This document shows, piece after piece, positions 1-6,601 of a stretch of DNA of 64,000 nt; within the stretch, counting starts at the first letter, position 1, and each line of letters opens with the position of its first letter. Below the pieces are notes generated by a model that saw nothing but the letters and a program-made list of their open reading frames with translations, searched no databases and was not told the origin of the DNA. Source of the stretch: CAXBES01 sp963974915 (lineage in GTDB: Bacteria > Bacteroidota > Bacteroidia > Flavobacteriales > Flavobacteriaceae); the NCBI GenBank assembly GCA_963974915.1, contig CAXBES010000003.1, positions 62,001 to 126,000 on the forward strand, read 5' to 3'. The position numbers and the translations under genes were made by a program.

Positions 1-1
1 A

Positions 2-355
2 GAAGTGGAAACCTTAAATAAAAAAAAGAAAGTTCAGGTTCGATCTGTATTAAATTATATTGAAAACGATACTCTGTGTAGAAATATACAATTGGTAAAT
101 TATTTTGGTGAAAATGAAACAAAACCCTGCGGAATTTGCTCGGTGTGTACAGCCGAAGGCCCAACTCTAAGCAAAAAGGAAGCTATAGGGTTATCTAAAA
201 ATATAACTTTGATTTTAAAAGATAGCGAACTGACTTCCCGAGAGATTTCAGAAAAACTTACTTTTGCTGAGACGAAAGTTGTTAAAGTTTTAAGGTTAAT
301 GCTAGATGCCGGGAAGATTTTGATAAATAATGAGAACAAATACAGATTGAAATAA
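2..355 (+). CDS. recQ: ATP-dependent DNA helicase RecQ, C-terminal end (partial)
   Basis: Only the last ~117 residues are present; the frame is open to the left edge, so the GTG at position 5 is not a real start. The visible part carries the RecQ zinc-binding pattern: CRN followed by QLVNYFGE and then CGICSVC, giving cysteines of the zinc site. After it comes a helical region of ~70 residues resembling a degenerate winged-helix/HRDC-type tail. RecQ is a 3'-5' DNA helicase used in recombinational repair and fork restart. The order recQ, VOC, fmt on one strand suggests co-transcription. Family is confident; nothing can be said of the helicase core, which lies outside the window. Confidence 0.85.
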   Translation, partial: EVETLNKKKKVQVRSVLNYIENDTLCRNIQLVNYFGENETKPCGICSVCTAEGPTLSKKEAIGLSKNITLILKDSELTSREISEKLTFAETKVVKVLRLMLDAGKILINNENKYRLK

Positions 356-379
356 CAGTTCAAAGTTTCAACAAGTGAA

Positions 380-820
380 ATGACACAGAATGAAAACAAA
401 ATAGAAATTAATTTTTTAGATCATGTTGCTATTCGTGTAAACGATATCGACGCTTCGGCAGCATGGTATGAAAAAGTCTTAGGACTAACGAAATATCAAC
501 TACCTGAGTGGGGTGATTTCCCAATTTTCTTGTTCGCAGATAAATCGGGAGTGGCACTTTTTCCGAAGAAATCTGGAAAAAAGGATCGTGGAATAACTTC
601 TAAAATAAATGCAGTAGATCACTTTGCTTTCAATGTGAATAAGGAGAATTTTGAAAAAGCCAAAAAACGTTATTTAGAATTGAAACTAGATTTTACATTT
701 GAAGATCACCATTTTTTTCATTCAATTTACACCAAAGATCCCGATAATTATACTGTTGAATTAACAACACTTGTTGTCGATGAAAAAAACTTTTATAAAA
801 AACCGAAGAATATAGAATGA
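380..820 (+). CDS. VOC (glyoxalase/bleomycin resistance/dioxygenase) family protein
   Basis: A 146-residue protein with a single VOC-type beta-alpha-beta-beta-beta module pair. It opens with LDHVAIRVNDID, the usual first strand containing a metal-ligand histidine, then WYEKVLGL. The middle has VDHFAFNV, the start of the second module, and the end has KDPDNYTVELTT with the expected terminal glutamate ligand. These residues fit a metal-dependent lyase, isomerase or dioxygenase fold, but the substrate cannot be read from sequence. It sits 24 nt after recQ and its stop overlaps the fmt start by 4 nt, so it is probably translationally coupled to fmt. Confidence 0.8.
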   Translation: MTQNENKIEINFLDHVAIRVNDIDASAAWYEKVLGLTKYQLPEWGDFPIFLFADKSGVALFPKKSGKKDRGITSKINAVDHFAFNVNKENFEKAKKRYLELKLDFTFEDHHFFHSIYTKDPDNYTVELTTLVVDEKNFYKKPKNIE

Positions 821-1764
821 GAGATCTAAGAATAGTATTTCTGGGAACGCCGGATTTCGCCGTGGGGATATTACGAACCCTAGTGGAAGAAGGAAAGAAT
901 ATAGTGGGAGTAATTACCGCTCCCGATCGCCCGGCGGGACGAGGAAGAAAACTAAGACCATCTGCCGTAAAGGAATATGCTGTTACTCAAGGTCTCCCGG
1001 TACTTCAACCCACTAACCTTAAAAATAAAGAATTCTTAGTTCAATTAAGAGATTTAAATGCAAATCTTCAAGTGATAGTAGCATTTAGAATGCTTCCAAA
1101 AGTAGTGTGGGCAATGCCGGAGTTTGGGACATTTAACCTCCACGCATCCTTATTACCGCAATATAGAGGAGCTGCCCCCATAAATTGGGCGATCATCAAC
1201 AGAGAAAAGAGAACAGGTGTCACTACTTTTTTTATAGATGAAAAGATCGATACAGGAGCCATCATTCTGAAGTCTGAACTGGAAATCACCAAGGATGAGA
1301 CTGCAGGTACACTTCATGATAAACTAATGGTTTTAGGAAGTAAGTTAGTTTCTGAAACTGTCTCGCAAATTGAAAAAGGCGAAGTAACTACCACCGTCCA
1401 GCCGGAATCTGAAATATTAAAGGAAGCTCCTAAACTTACTACAGAAAACACGAAGATAGATTGGAGGCTACCTGCCGAAGAAATTGAAGCTTTTGTTCGT
1501 GGCTTATCGCCCTACCCGGTTGCATGGACCACTCTTGAGAATTCTAATGAGAGTCTAAAATTGAAGATATATAGCGCAAAAGGAATTAAAGAGCCCCATA
1601 GTTTAGAGACTGGCAGAGTGATTTCGGACAAAAAAGAGTTAAAAATCGCTGTAATTGATGGTTATATATATATTAAGGAGTTGCAATTGCCCGGAAAACG
1701 AAAAATGGACGTTTCCTCCTTATTGAATGGTTATACCTTTACTGAAACTGCAAAAGTTATGTAA
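817..1764 (+). CDS. fmt: methionyl-tRNA formyltransferase
   Basis: A 315-residue cytoplasmic enzyme that transfers a formyl group from 10-formyl-tetrahydrofolate to the amino group of Met-tRNAfMet for initiation. The N-terminal Rossmann-like domain begins RIVFLGTPDFAVG. The catalytic region has FNLHASLLPQYRGAAPINWA (Asn, His and the SLLP loop) followed by GVTTFFIDEKIDTG with the catalytic Asp. The C-terminal ~100 residues form the OB-like tRNA-binding domain (GLSPYPVAWT). Length is normal for the family. The start overlaps the VOC stop as ATGA. No def gene is adjacent, unlike in many proteobacteria. Confidence 0.96.
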   Translation: MRDLRIVFLGTPDFAVGILRTLVEEGKNIVGVITAPDRPAGRGRKLRPSAVKEYAVTQGLPVLQPTNLKNKEFLVQLRDLNANLQVIVAFRMLPKVVWAMPEFGTFNLHASLLPQYRGAAPINWAIINREKRTGVTTFFIDEKIDTGAIILKSELEITKDETAGTLHDKLMVLGSKLVSETVSQIEKGEVTTTVQPESEILKEAPKLTTENTKIDWRLPAEEIEAFVRGLSPYPVAWTTLENSNESLKLKIYSAKGIKEPHSLETGRVISDKKELKIAVIDGYIYIKELQLPGKRKMDVSSLLNGYTFTETAKVM

Positions 1765-1812
1765 CCCCTTGCTATCACTGATTCTCTTAAATTGCGTTAA
1801 AATCGTCTGGGT

Positions 1813-1843
1813 TTATTAACAAACATCCGAAGTTATTAACAAA
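1813..1843 (+). repeat. direct repeat TTATTAACAAA, two copies 20 bp apart
   Basis: The 11-mer TTATTAACAAA occurs at 1813-1823 and again at 1833-1843, upstream of the HU promoter. The spacing of two helical turns would place two bound proteins on the same DNA face. The first nine bases differ from the DnaA-box consensus TTATNCACA at one defined position. The function is unknown; an activator or HU-autoregulation site is an inference. Confidence 0.6.
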
Positions 1844-1867
1844 AACCTGCATTTCGCACGGTATTGC

Positions 1868-1897
1868 TTGCCTGAACCGATATTCCTGTTAAATTTG
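1868..1897 (+). promoter_or_regulatory. promoter of the HU gene
   Basis: A TTG at 1868-1870 (-33 element) is followed after 19 nt by TAAATTTG at 1890-1897, a perfect match to the Bacteroidota -7 consensus TAnnTTTG. Transcription should start near 1904, leaving a leader of ~40 nt before the ATG at 1945. Confidence 0.75.
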
Positions 1898-1944
1898 TAA
1901 AGCAATTTAATTGAAGTTTAACCAAACATTTTAATTTAAACCTT

Positions 1945-2217
1945 ATGAACAAATCAGATTTAATCGATGGTATGGCAGCAGATGCCGGAATCACAAAAGC
2001 AGCTGCAAAGAAAGCATTAGAATCATTTTTAGGTAACGTACAAAAGTCACTTAAAAAAGGTAACAGAGTATCTTTAGTAGGTTTCGGATCTTGGTCAGTA
2101 TCTAAGAGAGCTGCAAGAGAAGGTAGAAACCCTCAAACAGGTAAAACTATCAAAATCGCTGCGAAGAAAGTTGTAAAATTCAAAGCTGGTTCAGAATTAC
2201 AAAGCAGTGTAAACTAA
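1945..2217 (+). CDS. hup: HU family DNA-binding protein
   Basis: A 90-residue nucleoid protein. It starts MNKSDLIDGMAADAGIT, the helical dimerisation half, followed by the beta-arm region GFGSWSVSKRAAREGRNPQT, which contains the family pattern GFGxF/W and the GRNPQTG loop that inserts into the DNA minor groove. Length is exactly that of typical HU/IHF subunits. It binds and bends DNA without strong sequence preference and compacts the nucleoid. The gene has its own promoter and a strong terminator, so it is monocistronic. Codon use is biased toward preferred codons, as expected of an abundant protein. Confidence 0.96.
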   Translation: MNKSDLIDGMAADAGITKAAAKKALESFLGNVQKSLKKGNRVSLVGFGSWSVSKRAAREGRNPQTGKTIKIAAKKVVKFKAGSELQSSVN

Positions 2218-2240
2218 TTTGTAAAGTATACATTCCTTTA

Positions 2241-2267
2241 AAAACCCCGTCGATGACGGGGTTTTTT
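2241..2267 (+). terminator. intrinsic terminator of the HU gene
   Basis: A perfect 9-bp stem AACCCCGTC/GACGGGGTT closes a GAT loop and is followed by a run of six T. It begins 24 nt after the HU stop codon. Confidence 0.93.
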
Positions 2268-2369
2268 ATTGGGTAATAAGAGATGTTGCCCCGTATATGT
2301 TGCTTTTTCAAAAAAAATAACTTAGTTTTAATTAACTAAACTAACAATTTCCCCATTATAACTAACAAA

Positions 2370-2933
2370 ATGACTACACTAAAACCAAAAAAAGGCTTAC
2401 TATTAGTAGCCGAACCATCTATTATTGGAGATGTCTCCTTTAATAGGTCTGTGGTTTTGTTAGCCGAATACAACAATGAAAATGGTTCTGTGGGGTTCAT
2501 CTTAAATAAACCCTTAGAGTATAGGCTAAAAGACTTCATTCCGGAAGTAAATTCTAACTTACGTGTTTACAATGGTGGTCCGGTAGAACAGGACAATCTA
2601 TATTTTATACATACTATCCCGGAGATCATCCCGGATAGTATTGAAATCTCAAATGGAATATATTGGGGAGGTGATTTTAATGCAATCCTTGGTCTGTTAC
2701 AGGAAGATAAGCTGAATGAAAATCAAATTCGGTTCTTCTTGGGTTATTCGGGATGGGCCAATGAGCAACTTGAACAGGAATTGGAAGTACATAGCTGGGT
2801 TGTAGTACCCAATACGTATAAGAATGAGATCATAGGTAAGTCGAATGACGGATTTTGGAAAGAAAAGATGATCGAATTTGGTGGCGACTACTTAATCTGG
2901 TCTAACGCGCCCGAAAACCCCAGCTCTAATTAA
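2370..2933 (+). CDS. YqgE/AlgH family protein
   Basis: A 187-residue protein of the YqgE/AlgH family (DUF179). The N-terminus has KGLLLVAEPSIIGDVSFNRS, followed by VGFILNKPLEY and the conserved VYNGGPVEQD block. The C-terminal half has FFLGYSGWANEQLEQE, also characteristic. AlgH was first linked to alginate regulation in Pseudomonas, but the molecular role of the family is not established; no catalytic residue is evident. The protein has no signal peptide. It lies between HU and a convergent aminotransferase, whose 3' end overlaps this gene by 4 nt. Confidence 0.92.
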   Translation: MTTLKPKKGLLLVAEPSIIGDVSFNRSVVLLAEYNNENGSVGFILNKPLEYRLKDFIPEVNSNLRVYNGGPVEQDNLYFIHTIPEIIPDSIEISNGIYWGGDFNAILGLLQEDKLNENQIRFFLGYSGWANEQLEQELEVHSWVVVPNTYKNEIIGKSNDGFWKEKMIEFGGDYLIWSNAPENPSSN

Positions 2934-3775
2934 CCCAAGCGAGCTTTTACATTTAGTTTCGTAAGTAGATTCTTTGCTACAGCATTCTCATATTCTTTTT
3001 TACGGTATTTGGTAACAGACTGAATTCCCATGATCACATTTGTGATAAATAGTTCGTCCGCTTTCTGCAATTCGAATGGTGAGATAGAGGCTTCTTCTAA
3101 TGTATATTCCGGTAATTGGTCACAAATACTGATTAGTTGTTTCCGAAGTACTCCATTTAAACATCCATCGGTTAGAGGAGGTGTTTTAATTGCTGTCCCT
3201 TTAACCAGAAATAGATTTCCGTTTAACGCTTCCACTATTTGTTTGTTCTCATTGATCAATAAACAATTCTGATAATCATTTTCAGAAGCGTAAATACTTC
3301 CCAGAACGTTTATGACTCTGTTATTAGACTTAAGCGTGGATAACAGTCCTGAATTAATATAATGATCTTTAAAAAGCTCTATTTCGTATGCTACGTCATT
3401 TAACATGTAAAACGGATTCTCTAAGTTTTCAAAATCGATCACATATTCCACATCGTTGTTAGTGGGGGTATACTTTCCGCCGCTCTTTCGCCAAACCAAC
3501 AATTTCACTCTAAATGTTTTGGATGTATTTTGGGTAGCAGCTATGGTTCTTTCTATTTCTTCTTGCAAGAATTCGAGCGTAAAATTCATAGGAATTTCCA
3601 TTCGAAGAATACGCATTGAAGCCATCAATCTAAAATAGTGATCCTCCCAAAAGAAGATCTTTCCGCCGGAGAAACGCACTGTTTCGAAGACCGCGTCCCC
3701 GTAATTAAGTCCGCGATTGTTAGAAGCAATGGTGCTTTCCGAAGCATTTAAAATTGTACCGTTGTAATTTACCAT
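2930..3775 (-). CDS. class IV aminotransferase (ADC lyase / branched-chain aminotransferase type)
   Basis: A PLP-dependent fold-type IV enzyme of ~281 residues. After the start MVNYNGTILNASES comes NNRGLNYGDAVFETVRF, the family signature near the N-terminus. The lysine in LSTLKSNN is the expected Schiff-base residue, and ALNGNLFLVKG plus DGCLNGVLRKQ match the cofactor phosphate region. Specificity is undetermined between aminodeoxychorismate lyase, D-amino acid and branched-chain aminotransferases; short length and solitary context favour the lyase group. I chose ATG 3775 over ATG 3808, because the latter lies inside a terminator hairpin and adds 11 residues unlike the family. Confidence 0.85.
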   Translation of the reverse strand: MVNYNGTILNASESTIASNNRGLNYGDAVFETVRFSGGKIFFWEDHYFRLMASMRILRMEIPMNFTLEFLQEEIERTIAATQNTSKTFRVKLLVWRKSGGKYTPTNNDVEYVIDFENLENPFYMLNDVAYEIELFKDHYINSGLLSTLKSNNRVINVLGSIYASENDYQNCLLINENKQIVEALNGNLFLVKGTAIKTPPLTDGCLNGVLRKQLISICDQLPEYTLEEASISPFELQKADELFITNVIMGIQSVTKYRKKEYENAVAKNLLTKLNVKARLG

Positions 3776-3804
3776 AAAAAAAGCCGCCTCATTTATGAGA
3801 CGGC
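3776..3804 (-). terminator. intrinsic terminator between START-like gene and aminotransferase
   Basis: Read on the minus strand, a 10-bp stem GCCGTCTCAT/ATGAGGCGGC (one G-T pair) is followed directly by seven T and then by the ATG of the aminotransferase at 3775. It terminates the START-like gene. Because its U-tract touches the next start codon, it could also act as a readthrough or attenuation control. Confidence 0.88.
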
Positions 3805-3831
3805 GCAAAGATACTATATTTTAAAGGTTCT

Positions 3832-4218
3832 TTAAGCCGAACCTAAGATCTGTTTTAATTCAGACACCATATTTTCCCAGAGCATTTTCCCTTCGTCAAT
3901 TTCATCTTCTTCTGCGAAATCTGTGATCATTAAAGAAACGTCTTTAGTAATTTCGTCTACCTGAATTCGAAGTTCAAAATAGTAATCTTCTCCTTCATCT
4001 TCCACCCATCGAAATTTGATACGTTCATTACTTTTCTTTCCCAGAAGTTTGGCTTTCTCTTCACTTTCAGACCAGATAAATGTAAAGAATTCACCTCGGG
4101 AATTTACGTTGTCAGCATACCATTCAGACATACCCGAAGGCGTTGAAATATATTGATATAAAAGGGCTGGAGAGACTTGGATGGGAAACTCCATCTCATA
4201 TTTTAGTTTTTCACTCAT
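3832..4218 (-). CDS. START-like domain protein (SRPBCC superfamily)
   Basis: A 128-residue protein starting MSEKLKYEMEFPIQVSP, with YQYISTPSGMSEWYADNVN then GEFFTFIWSESEE. This pattern is the small START-like domain protein conserved across Flavobacteriia, with a helix-grip fold that usually encloses a hydrophobic ligand. The acidic tail FAEEDEIDEGKMLWENM is typical. The ligand and role are unknown. The longer reading frame starting at 4257 adds 13 hydrophobic residues absent from relatives, so the ATG at 4218 was chosen. A terminator follows the gene on its own strand. Confidence 0.82.
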   Translation of the reverse strand: MSEKLKYEMEFPIQVSPALLYQYISTPSGMSEWYADNVNSRGEFFTFIWSESEEKAKLLGKKSNERIKFRWVEDEGEDYYFELRIQVDEITKDVSLMITDFAEEDEIDEGKMLWENMVSELKQILGSA

Positions 4219-4330
4219 AATCTTGTTAGTTATGCCCAATATATAGATAATAAACAATATGGAAAAGAAAGTAGAATTATTTTTCCCATAATTCGTACCG
4301 AAAAAGTTATTGTAAAAAACACACTTAAAC

Positions 4331-4361
4331 TTTGCGACAGATTAATTTGTTTATATCTTTG
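4331..4361 (+). promoter_or_regulatory. promoter of the tRNA-Met gene
   Basis: TTTG at 4331-4334, a 19-nt spacer and TATCTTTG at 4354-4361 form a perfect Bacteroidota -33/-7 promoter. Transcription should begin about 8-10 nt before the mature tRNA 5' end at 4377. Confidence 0.85.
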
Positions 4362-4376
4362 CAAACTTAAAATTAC

Positions 4377-4450
4377 GGCGAGGTAGCTCAGGTGGTTAGA
4401 GCGTCGGATTCATAACCCGGAGGTCACGAGTTCAAGTCTCGTTCTCGCTA
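4377..4450 (+). tRNA. tRNA-Met (CAT), elongator type
   Basis: A complete cloverleaf can be folded. The acceptor GGCGAGG pairs with TCTCGCT plus discriminator A, with G-U at both ends. The D arm is GCTC/GAGC, the anticodon loop TTCATAA, and the T arm ACGAG TTCAAGT CTCGT. The anticodon is CAT. The anticodon stem lacks the three G-C pairs of initiator tRNA, so this is elongator tRNA-Met; a lysidine-modified tRNA-Ile2 cannot be fully excluded. CCA is not encoded. It is followed by its own terminator and by tandem copies of its 3' part. Confidence 0.93.
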
Positions 4451-4630
4451 CAAAACTCCCTAACTAAAGTTTAGGGAGTTTTTTTATGCTATATAACGAG
4501 TTCAAGTCTTCTACCACGGGCAGACAGGCTGTTCTCGCTACAAAACTCCCTAACTAAAGTTTAGGGAGTTTTTTTATGCTATATAACGAGTTCAAGTCTT
4601 CTACCATAGGCAGACAGGCTGTTATCACTG
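4441..4630 (+). repeat. 90-bp tandem repeat containing the tRNA-Met 3' end and terminator
   Basis: Units 4441-4530 and 4531-4620 are almost identical, differing near 4516/4606; a third begins and decays at 4621. Each unit holds GTTCTCGCTA (the last 10 nt of the tRNA), the terminator hairpin, a short linker, a 14-nt copy of the T-arm half ACGAGTTCAAGTCT (4496 and 4586), and a ~20-nt insert TCTACCACGGGCAGACAGGC. The insert resembles half of the palindromic GGCAGG modules in the dispersed element near 13.9 kb. No functional second tRNA results. The second unit's tRNA end is degraded to GTTATCACTG. Confidence 0.9.
4453..4485 (+). terminator. intrinsic terminator of tRNA-Met
   Basis: An 11-bp stem AAACTCCCTAA/TTAGGGAGTTT encloses a 7-nt loop and runs into a T-tract, 3 nt after the tRNA. 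An identical copy lies exactly 90 bp downstream at 4543-4575, as part of the tandem repeat. Confidence 0.92.
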
Positions 4631-4637
4631 CCACGTC

Positions 4638-5261
4638 CTAAAGGAGAGTTAGCGAGTGTTTATTCTTTTTGCATTTAATAAGATACATTGGTTGATTCTC
4701 ATTCACATCTATGATTTCAAGAAGCCCAAAATTTTCAAATTCCAATTTCACCGATTCTTTGTCGTAGTAGAAAATTTTAGCTCCCTTATGAAATTCAAAT
4801 CGATCTTTACTTATGTGTTGGCCTTGTCCATAATTTGGTGCTTTTTTTGTTATGACAGTAAAAACCATATATCCGCTATTAGCTAGTTGTCTATAGCAAT
4901 TTTCAATTAATCTTCTTCTCTCTTTGTATTTCAATAAGTGAATTAGAGCATAACAAAAGATTCCGTTATATTTTACATTGTCAAAAGGCATTTGCGTTAC
5001 GCTTCCCAAATAAATTGTTAATTGGTCTCCGTAATGTTTTCTTGCTAGTTCAACGGCCGATTTGGAGATCTCAATACCAGTTACTGACATTCCATTTTCG
5101 ATAAAAGGTTTAGCATTTCGACCATAACCAATTCCCGGGATAAGAATGTTTTTTATTCCTTTTTCGTTGAAGAACTCTTGTGTTAACAGAGCAGATTTTG
5201 CAGGTTTCATTCCCCACATTTCCTCTTTATCGTTGAATGCTTTTTCCCAAAATTCTGTCAT
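4638..5261 (-). CDS. class I SAM-dependent methyltransferase
   Basis: A ~207-residue enzyme. Motif I is NILIPGIGYGRNAKPF, motif II VTGIEIS, and the later SGYMVFTVITKK is the post-motif strand; NPPY-type catalytic signatures are absent, so the substrate may be small. It opens MTEFWEKAFNDKEEMWG, a pattern seen in thiopurine/tellurite-type (TehB-like) methyltransferases. The internal ATG at 5261 was preferred over 5294, because it leaves a one-base gap after the stop of the preceding gene, matching the next junction upstream (TAA-T-ATG twice). Last gene of a three-gene operon divergent from a Fur-family gene. The substrate is unknown. Confidence 0.82.
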   Translation of the reverse strand: MTEFWEKAFNDKEEMWGMKPAKSALLTQEFFNEKGIKNILIPGIGYGRNAKPFIENGMSVTGIEISKSAVELARKHYGDQLTIYLGSVTQMPFDNVKYNGIFCYALIHLLKYKERRRLIENCYRQLANSGYMVFTVITKKAPNYGQGQHISKDRFEFHKGAKIFYYDKESVKLEFENFGLLEIIDVNENQPMYLIKCKKNKHSLTLL

Positions 5262-5262
5262 A

Positions 5263-5508
5263 TTAAACGCATGGTTTATCCTCAAGAAGTTCACATTTAA
5301 TTCCTTTGGATCTTAGACGTGAAGAAATTGAATTTGTGTTGATACTTTCTCCTTCAATTCTCAATATTGAATGCCCACAAGGGTATGGTTTATCGAAATC
5401 TTCCAGATCGAAATTGATTTTTAAATTCGGATAATGGCTTTCTAAATATCGTAAAATTTCTTTTGACAGAGTTTCCGACTTAATATTTGTCATGTATATT
5501 TCTATCAT
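5263..5508 (-). CDS. small conserved hypothetical protein, possibly HMA-like fold
   Basis: An 81-residue soluble protein: MIEIYMTNIKSETLSKEIL, then NLKINFDLEDFDKPYPCGHS, then ILRIEGESINTNSISSRLRS. The beta-alpha-beta-beta-alpha-beta order with the NFDLEDxDKxLRI pattern looks like the small heavy-metal-associated (ferredoxin-like) proteins found beside metal genes in Flavobacteria, but the CxxC metal site is missing. A single Cys-Gly-His (PYPCGHS) lies in an insertion before ILRI. ATG 5493 is an alternative start. It is coupled by one-base gaps to an FAD oxidoreductase upstream and a methyltransferase downstream. No function can be assigned. Confidence 0.7.
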   Translation of the reverse strand: MIEIYMTNIKSETLSKEILRYLESHYPNLKINFDLEDFDKPYPCGHSILRIEGESINTNSISSRLRSKGIKCELLEDKPCV

Positions 5509-5509
5509 A

Positions 5510-6511
5510 TTAAAAGTTCTCTTGAGTTAATTCATGGTTAATTATCGCTCCGGTTATATTTCCGCCATTTACTGCGCTAGCAACAGAACGCATCATCGAA
5601 CTATTATCTCCACAAGCGAAAATTCCTTCTTCTGTTGTTTTTTGCAAAAAATTCACTTCTAAATGTCCGTGCTCGGTAAGTTTGCAACCTAATTCAACTG
5701 GTATCATGGAGTTTAGTTCAAAAGGAATTGATACGTACGCATTTTCGAATATTTCTGAACTACCATCTTCGAATACAATTTTTTCTAAGTACCCATTCTC
5801 GTGTTCGATTGCTCTAATTTCCTTCTCAATAATCGTAATGTTATGTTGATCTAATTTTTCGAGTTGATCTTCTTCAAAATCCTTTGTTCCCGAAGTAATA
5901 ATCGTAATTTCCCGAGTCAAGTTGTTGACTAAAGATGCAAGATGAAATGCCTTATCTCCATTTGCAATTATTGCTGTCTTCATGTTTCGTATTTCGTAAC
6001 CGTGGCAATACGGACAGTGTACTACTGAAACTCCCCAACATTTACTAACTCCTTCTATATTTGGTATTATATCTTTAATTCCTGTAGCAAAAACCAGTTT
6101 TCGTGCCTTAAAAACATCTCCATTTGAAGTGTTAATTTCAAAACCATTTAGAATTCTCTTCCCACTAATAGCATGTCCTGTAAAATATTTTATACTATCA
6201 TATCTCGATAATTGCCGCTTAGCAACTTCCAGAATTTCACTAGGTGTACTTCCGTCCTGTGTAAGAAAATTGTGAGCATATGGCGTCTGTCGATTACATG
6301 GTTTTCCTGCATCTATTATCAACGTATTCCTAAGAGAACGTCCTAAAGTTAATGCCGCCGAAAGTCCGGCATAGCTCCCACCTATTATAACCACTTCAAA
6401 TTCTTTTTTATTCATTTGATTATTGTTTTGAGCGAAGAGCGATAAAGGACTTGGGTAAGCAAGTGTCAAACCAAATGCTCCAAATAACTGTATTACTTCT
6501 CTTCTTGTCAT
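5510..6511 (-). CDS. NAD(P)/FAD-dependent oxidoreductase, thioredoxin reductase-like, with N-terminal signal
   Basis: A 333-residue protein. After a 32-residue leader the FAD-binding motif is FEVVIIGGSYAGLSAALTLG; a CPYC pair with surrounding HCPYCHGYE gives the thioredoxin-reductase-type redox disulfide; TTEEGIFACGD is the second FAD motif. The usual GxGxxG for NADPH is degenerate (IANGDKA). The leader MTRREVIQLFGAFGLTLAYP begins with a twin-arginine-like TRREVIQ and a hydrophobic stretch ending in FAQ, suggesting Tat export with the folded flavin, which is unusual for this family. First gene of the Fur-linked operon; its promoter overlaps the fur promoter. Confidence 0.86.
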   Translation of the reverse strand: MTRREVIQLFGAFGLTLAYPSPLSLFAQNNNQMNKKEFEVVIIGGSYAGLSAALTLGRSLRNTLIIDAGKPCNRQTPYAHNFLTQDGSTPSEILEVAKRQLSRYDSIKYFTGHAISGKRILNGFEINTSNGDVFKARKLVFATGIKDIIPNIEGVSKCWGVSVVHCPYCHGYEIRNMKTAIIANGDKAFHLASLVNNLTREITIITSGTKDFEEDQLEKLDQHNITIIEKEIRAIEHENGYLEKIVFEDGSSEIFENAYVSIPFELNSMIPVELGCKLTEHGHLEVNFLQKTTEEGIFACGDNSSMMRSVASAVNGGNITGAIINHELTQENF

Positions 6512-6550
6512 TAAACTATTTCTTAAACGCGATTTAGTCGCAATAGTACG

Positions 6551-6585
6551 TTTGTCAAATATACAATTTTATTGTATTATTGCAA
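6551..6585. promoter_or_regulatory. overlapping divergent promoters of the fur-like gene and the oxidoreductase operon
   Basis: On the minus strand TTG (complement of 6583-6585), 19 nt and TATATTTG (complement of 6556-6563) form a perfect promoter for the oxidoreductase operon. On the plus strand TTTG (6551-6554), 20 nt and TATTATTG (6575-6582) form a near-consensus promoter for the Fur-family gene. The two promoters occupy the same ~35 bp and share the palindrome 6561-6577 between their boxes. Confidence 0.75.
6561..6577. promoter_or_regulatory. candidate Fur-family operator 1
   Basis: ATACAATTTTATTGTAT is a perfect palindrome with 7-bp arms and a TTT centre. It lies between the -33 and -7 boxes of both divergent promoters, where a bound repressor would block both. 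A/T-rich 7-n-7 palindromes are the usual site type for Fur, Zur and PerR proteins. Confidence 0.65.
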
Positions 6586-6599
6586 CACATTCGCAATAA
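6577..6599. promoter_or_regulatory. candidate Fur-family operator 2
   Basis: TTATTGC (6577-6583) and GCAATAA (6593-6599) are perfect 7-bp inverted arms separated by 9 bp. The site runs from the fur -7 box to two bases before the ATG at 6602, so it would cover the transcription start. Confidence 0.55.
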
Positions 6600-6601
6600 A
6601 T

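Noticed and set aside
61..399. Minus-strand 99-codon frame over recQ
   Set aside because: Shadow of the recQ end, which has a clear zinc-binding pattern on the plus strand.
1801..1944. Origin of replication upstream of HU
   Set aside because: Only two near-DnaA-box repeats, no cluster of true boxes, no dnaA or gidA nearby, no AT-rich unwinding block.
4441..4630. 90-bp tandem units as a CRISPR array or second tRNA gene
   Set aside because: There are only two full units, they include a terminator, and only the T-arm half and acceptor 3' strand of a tRNA are present, so no tRNA could fold.
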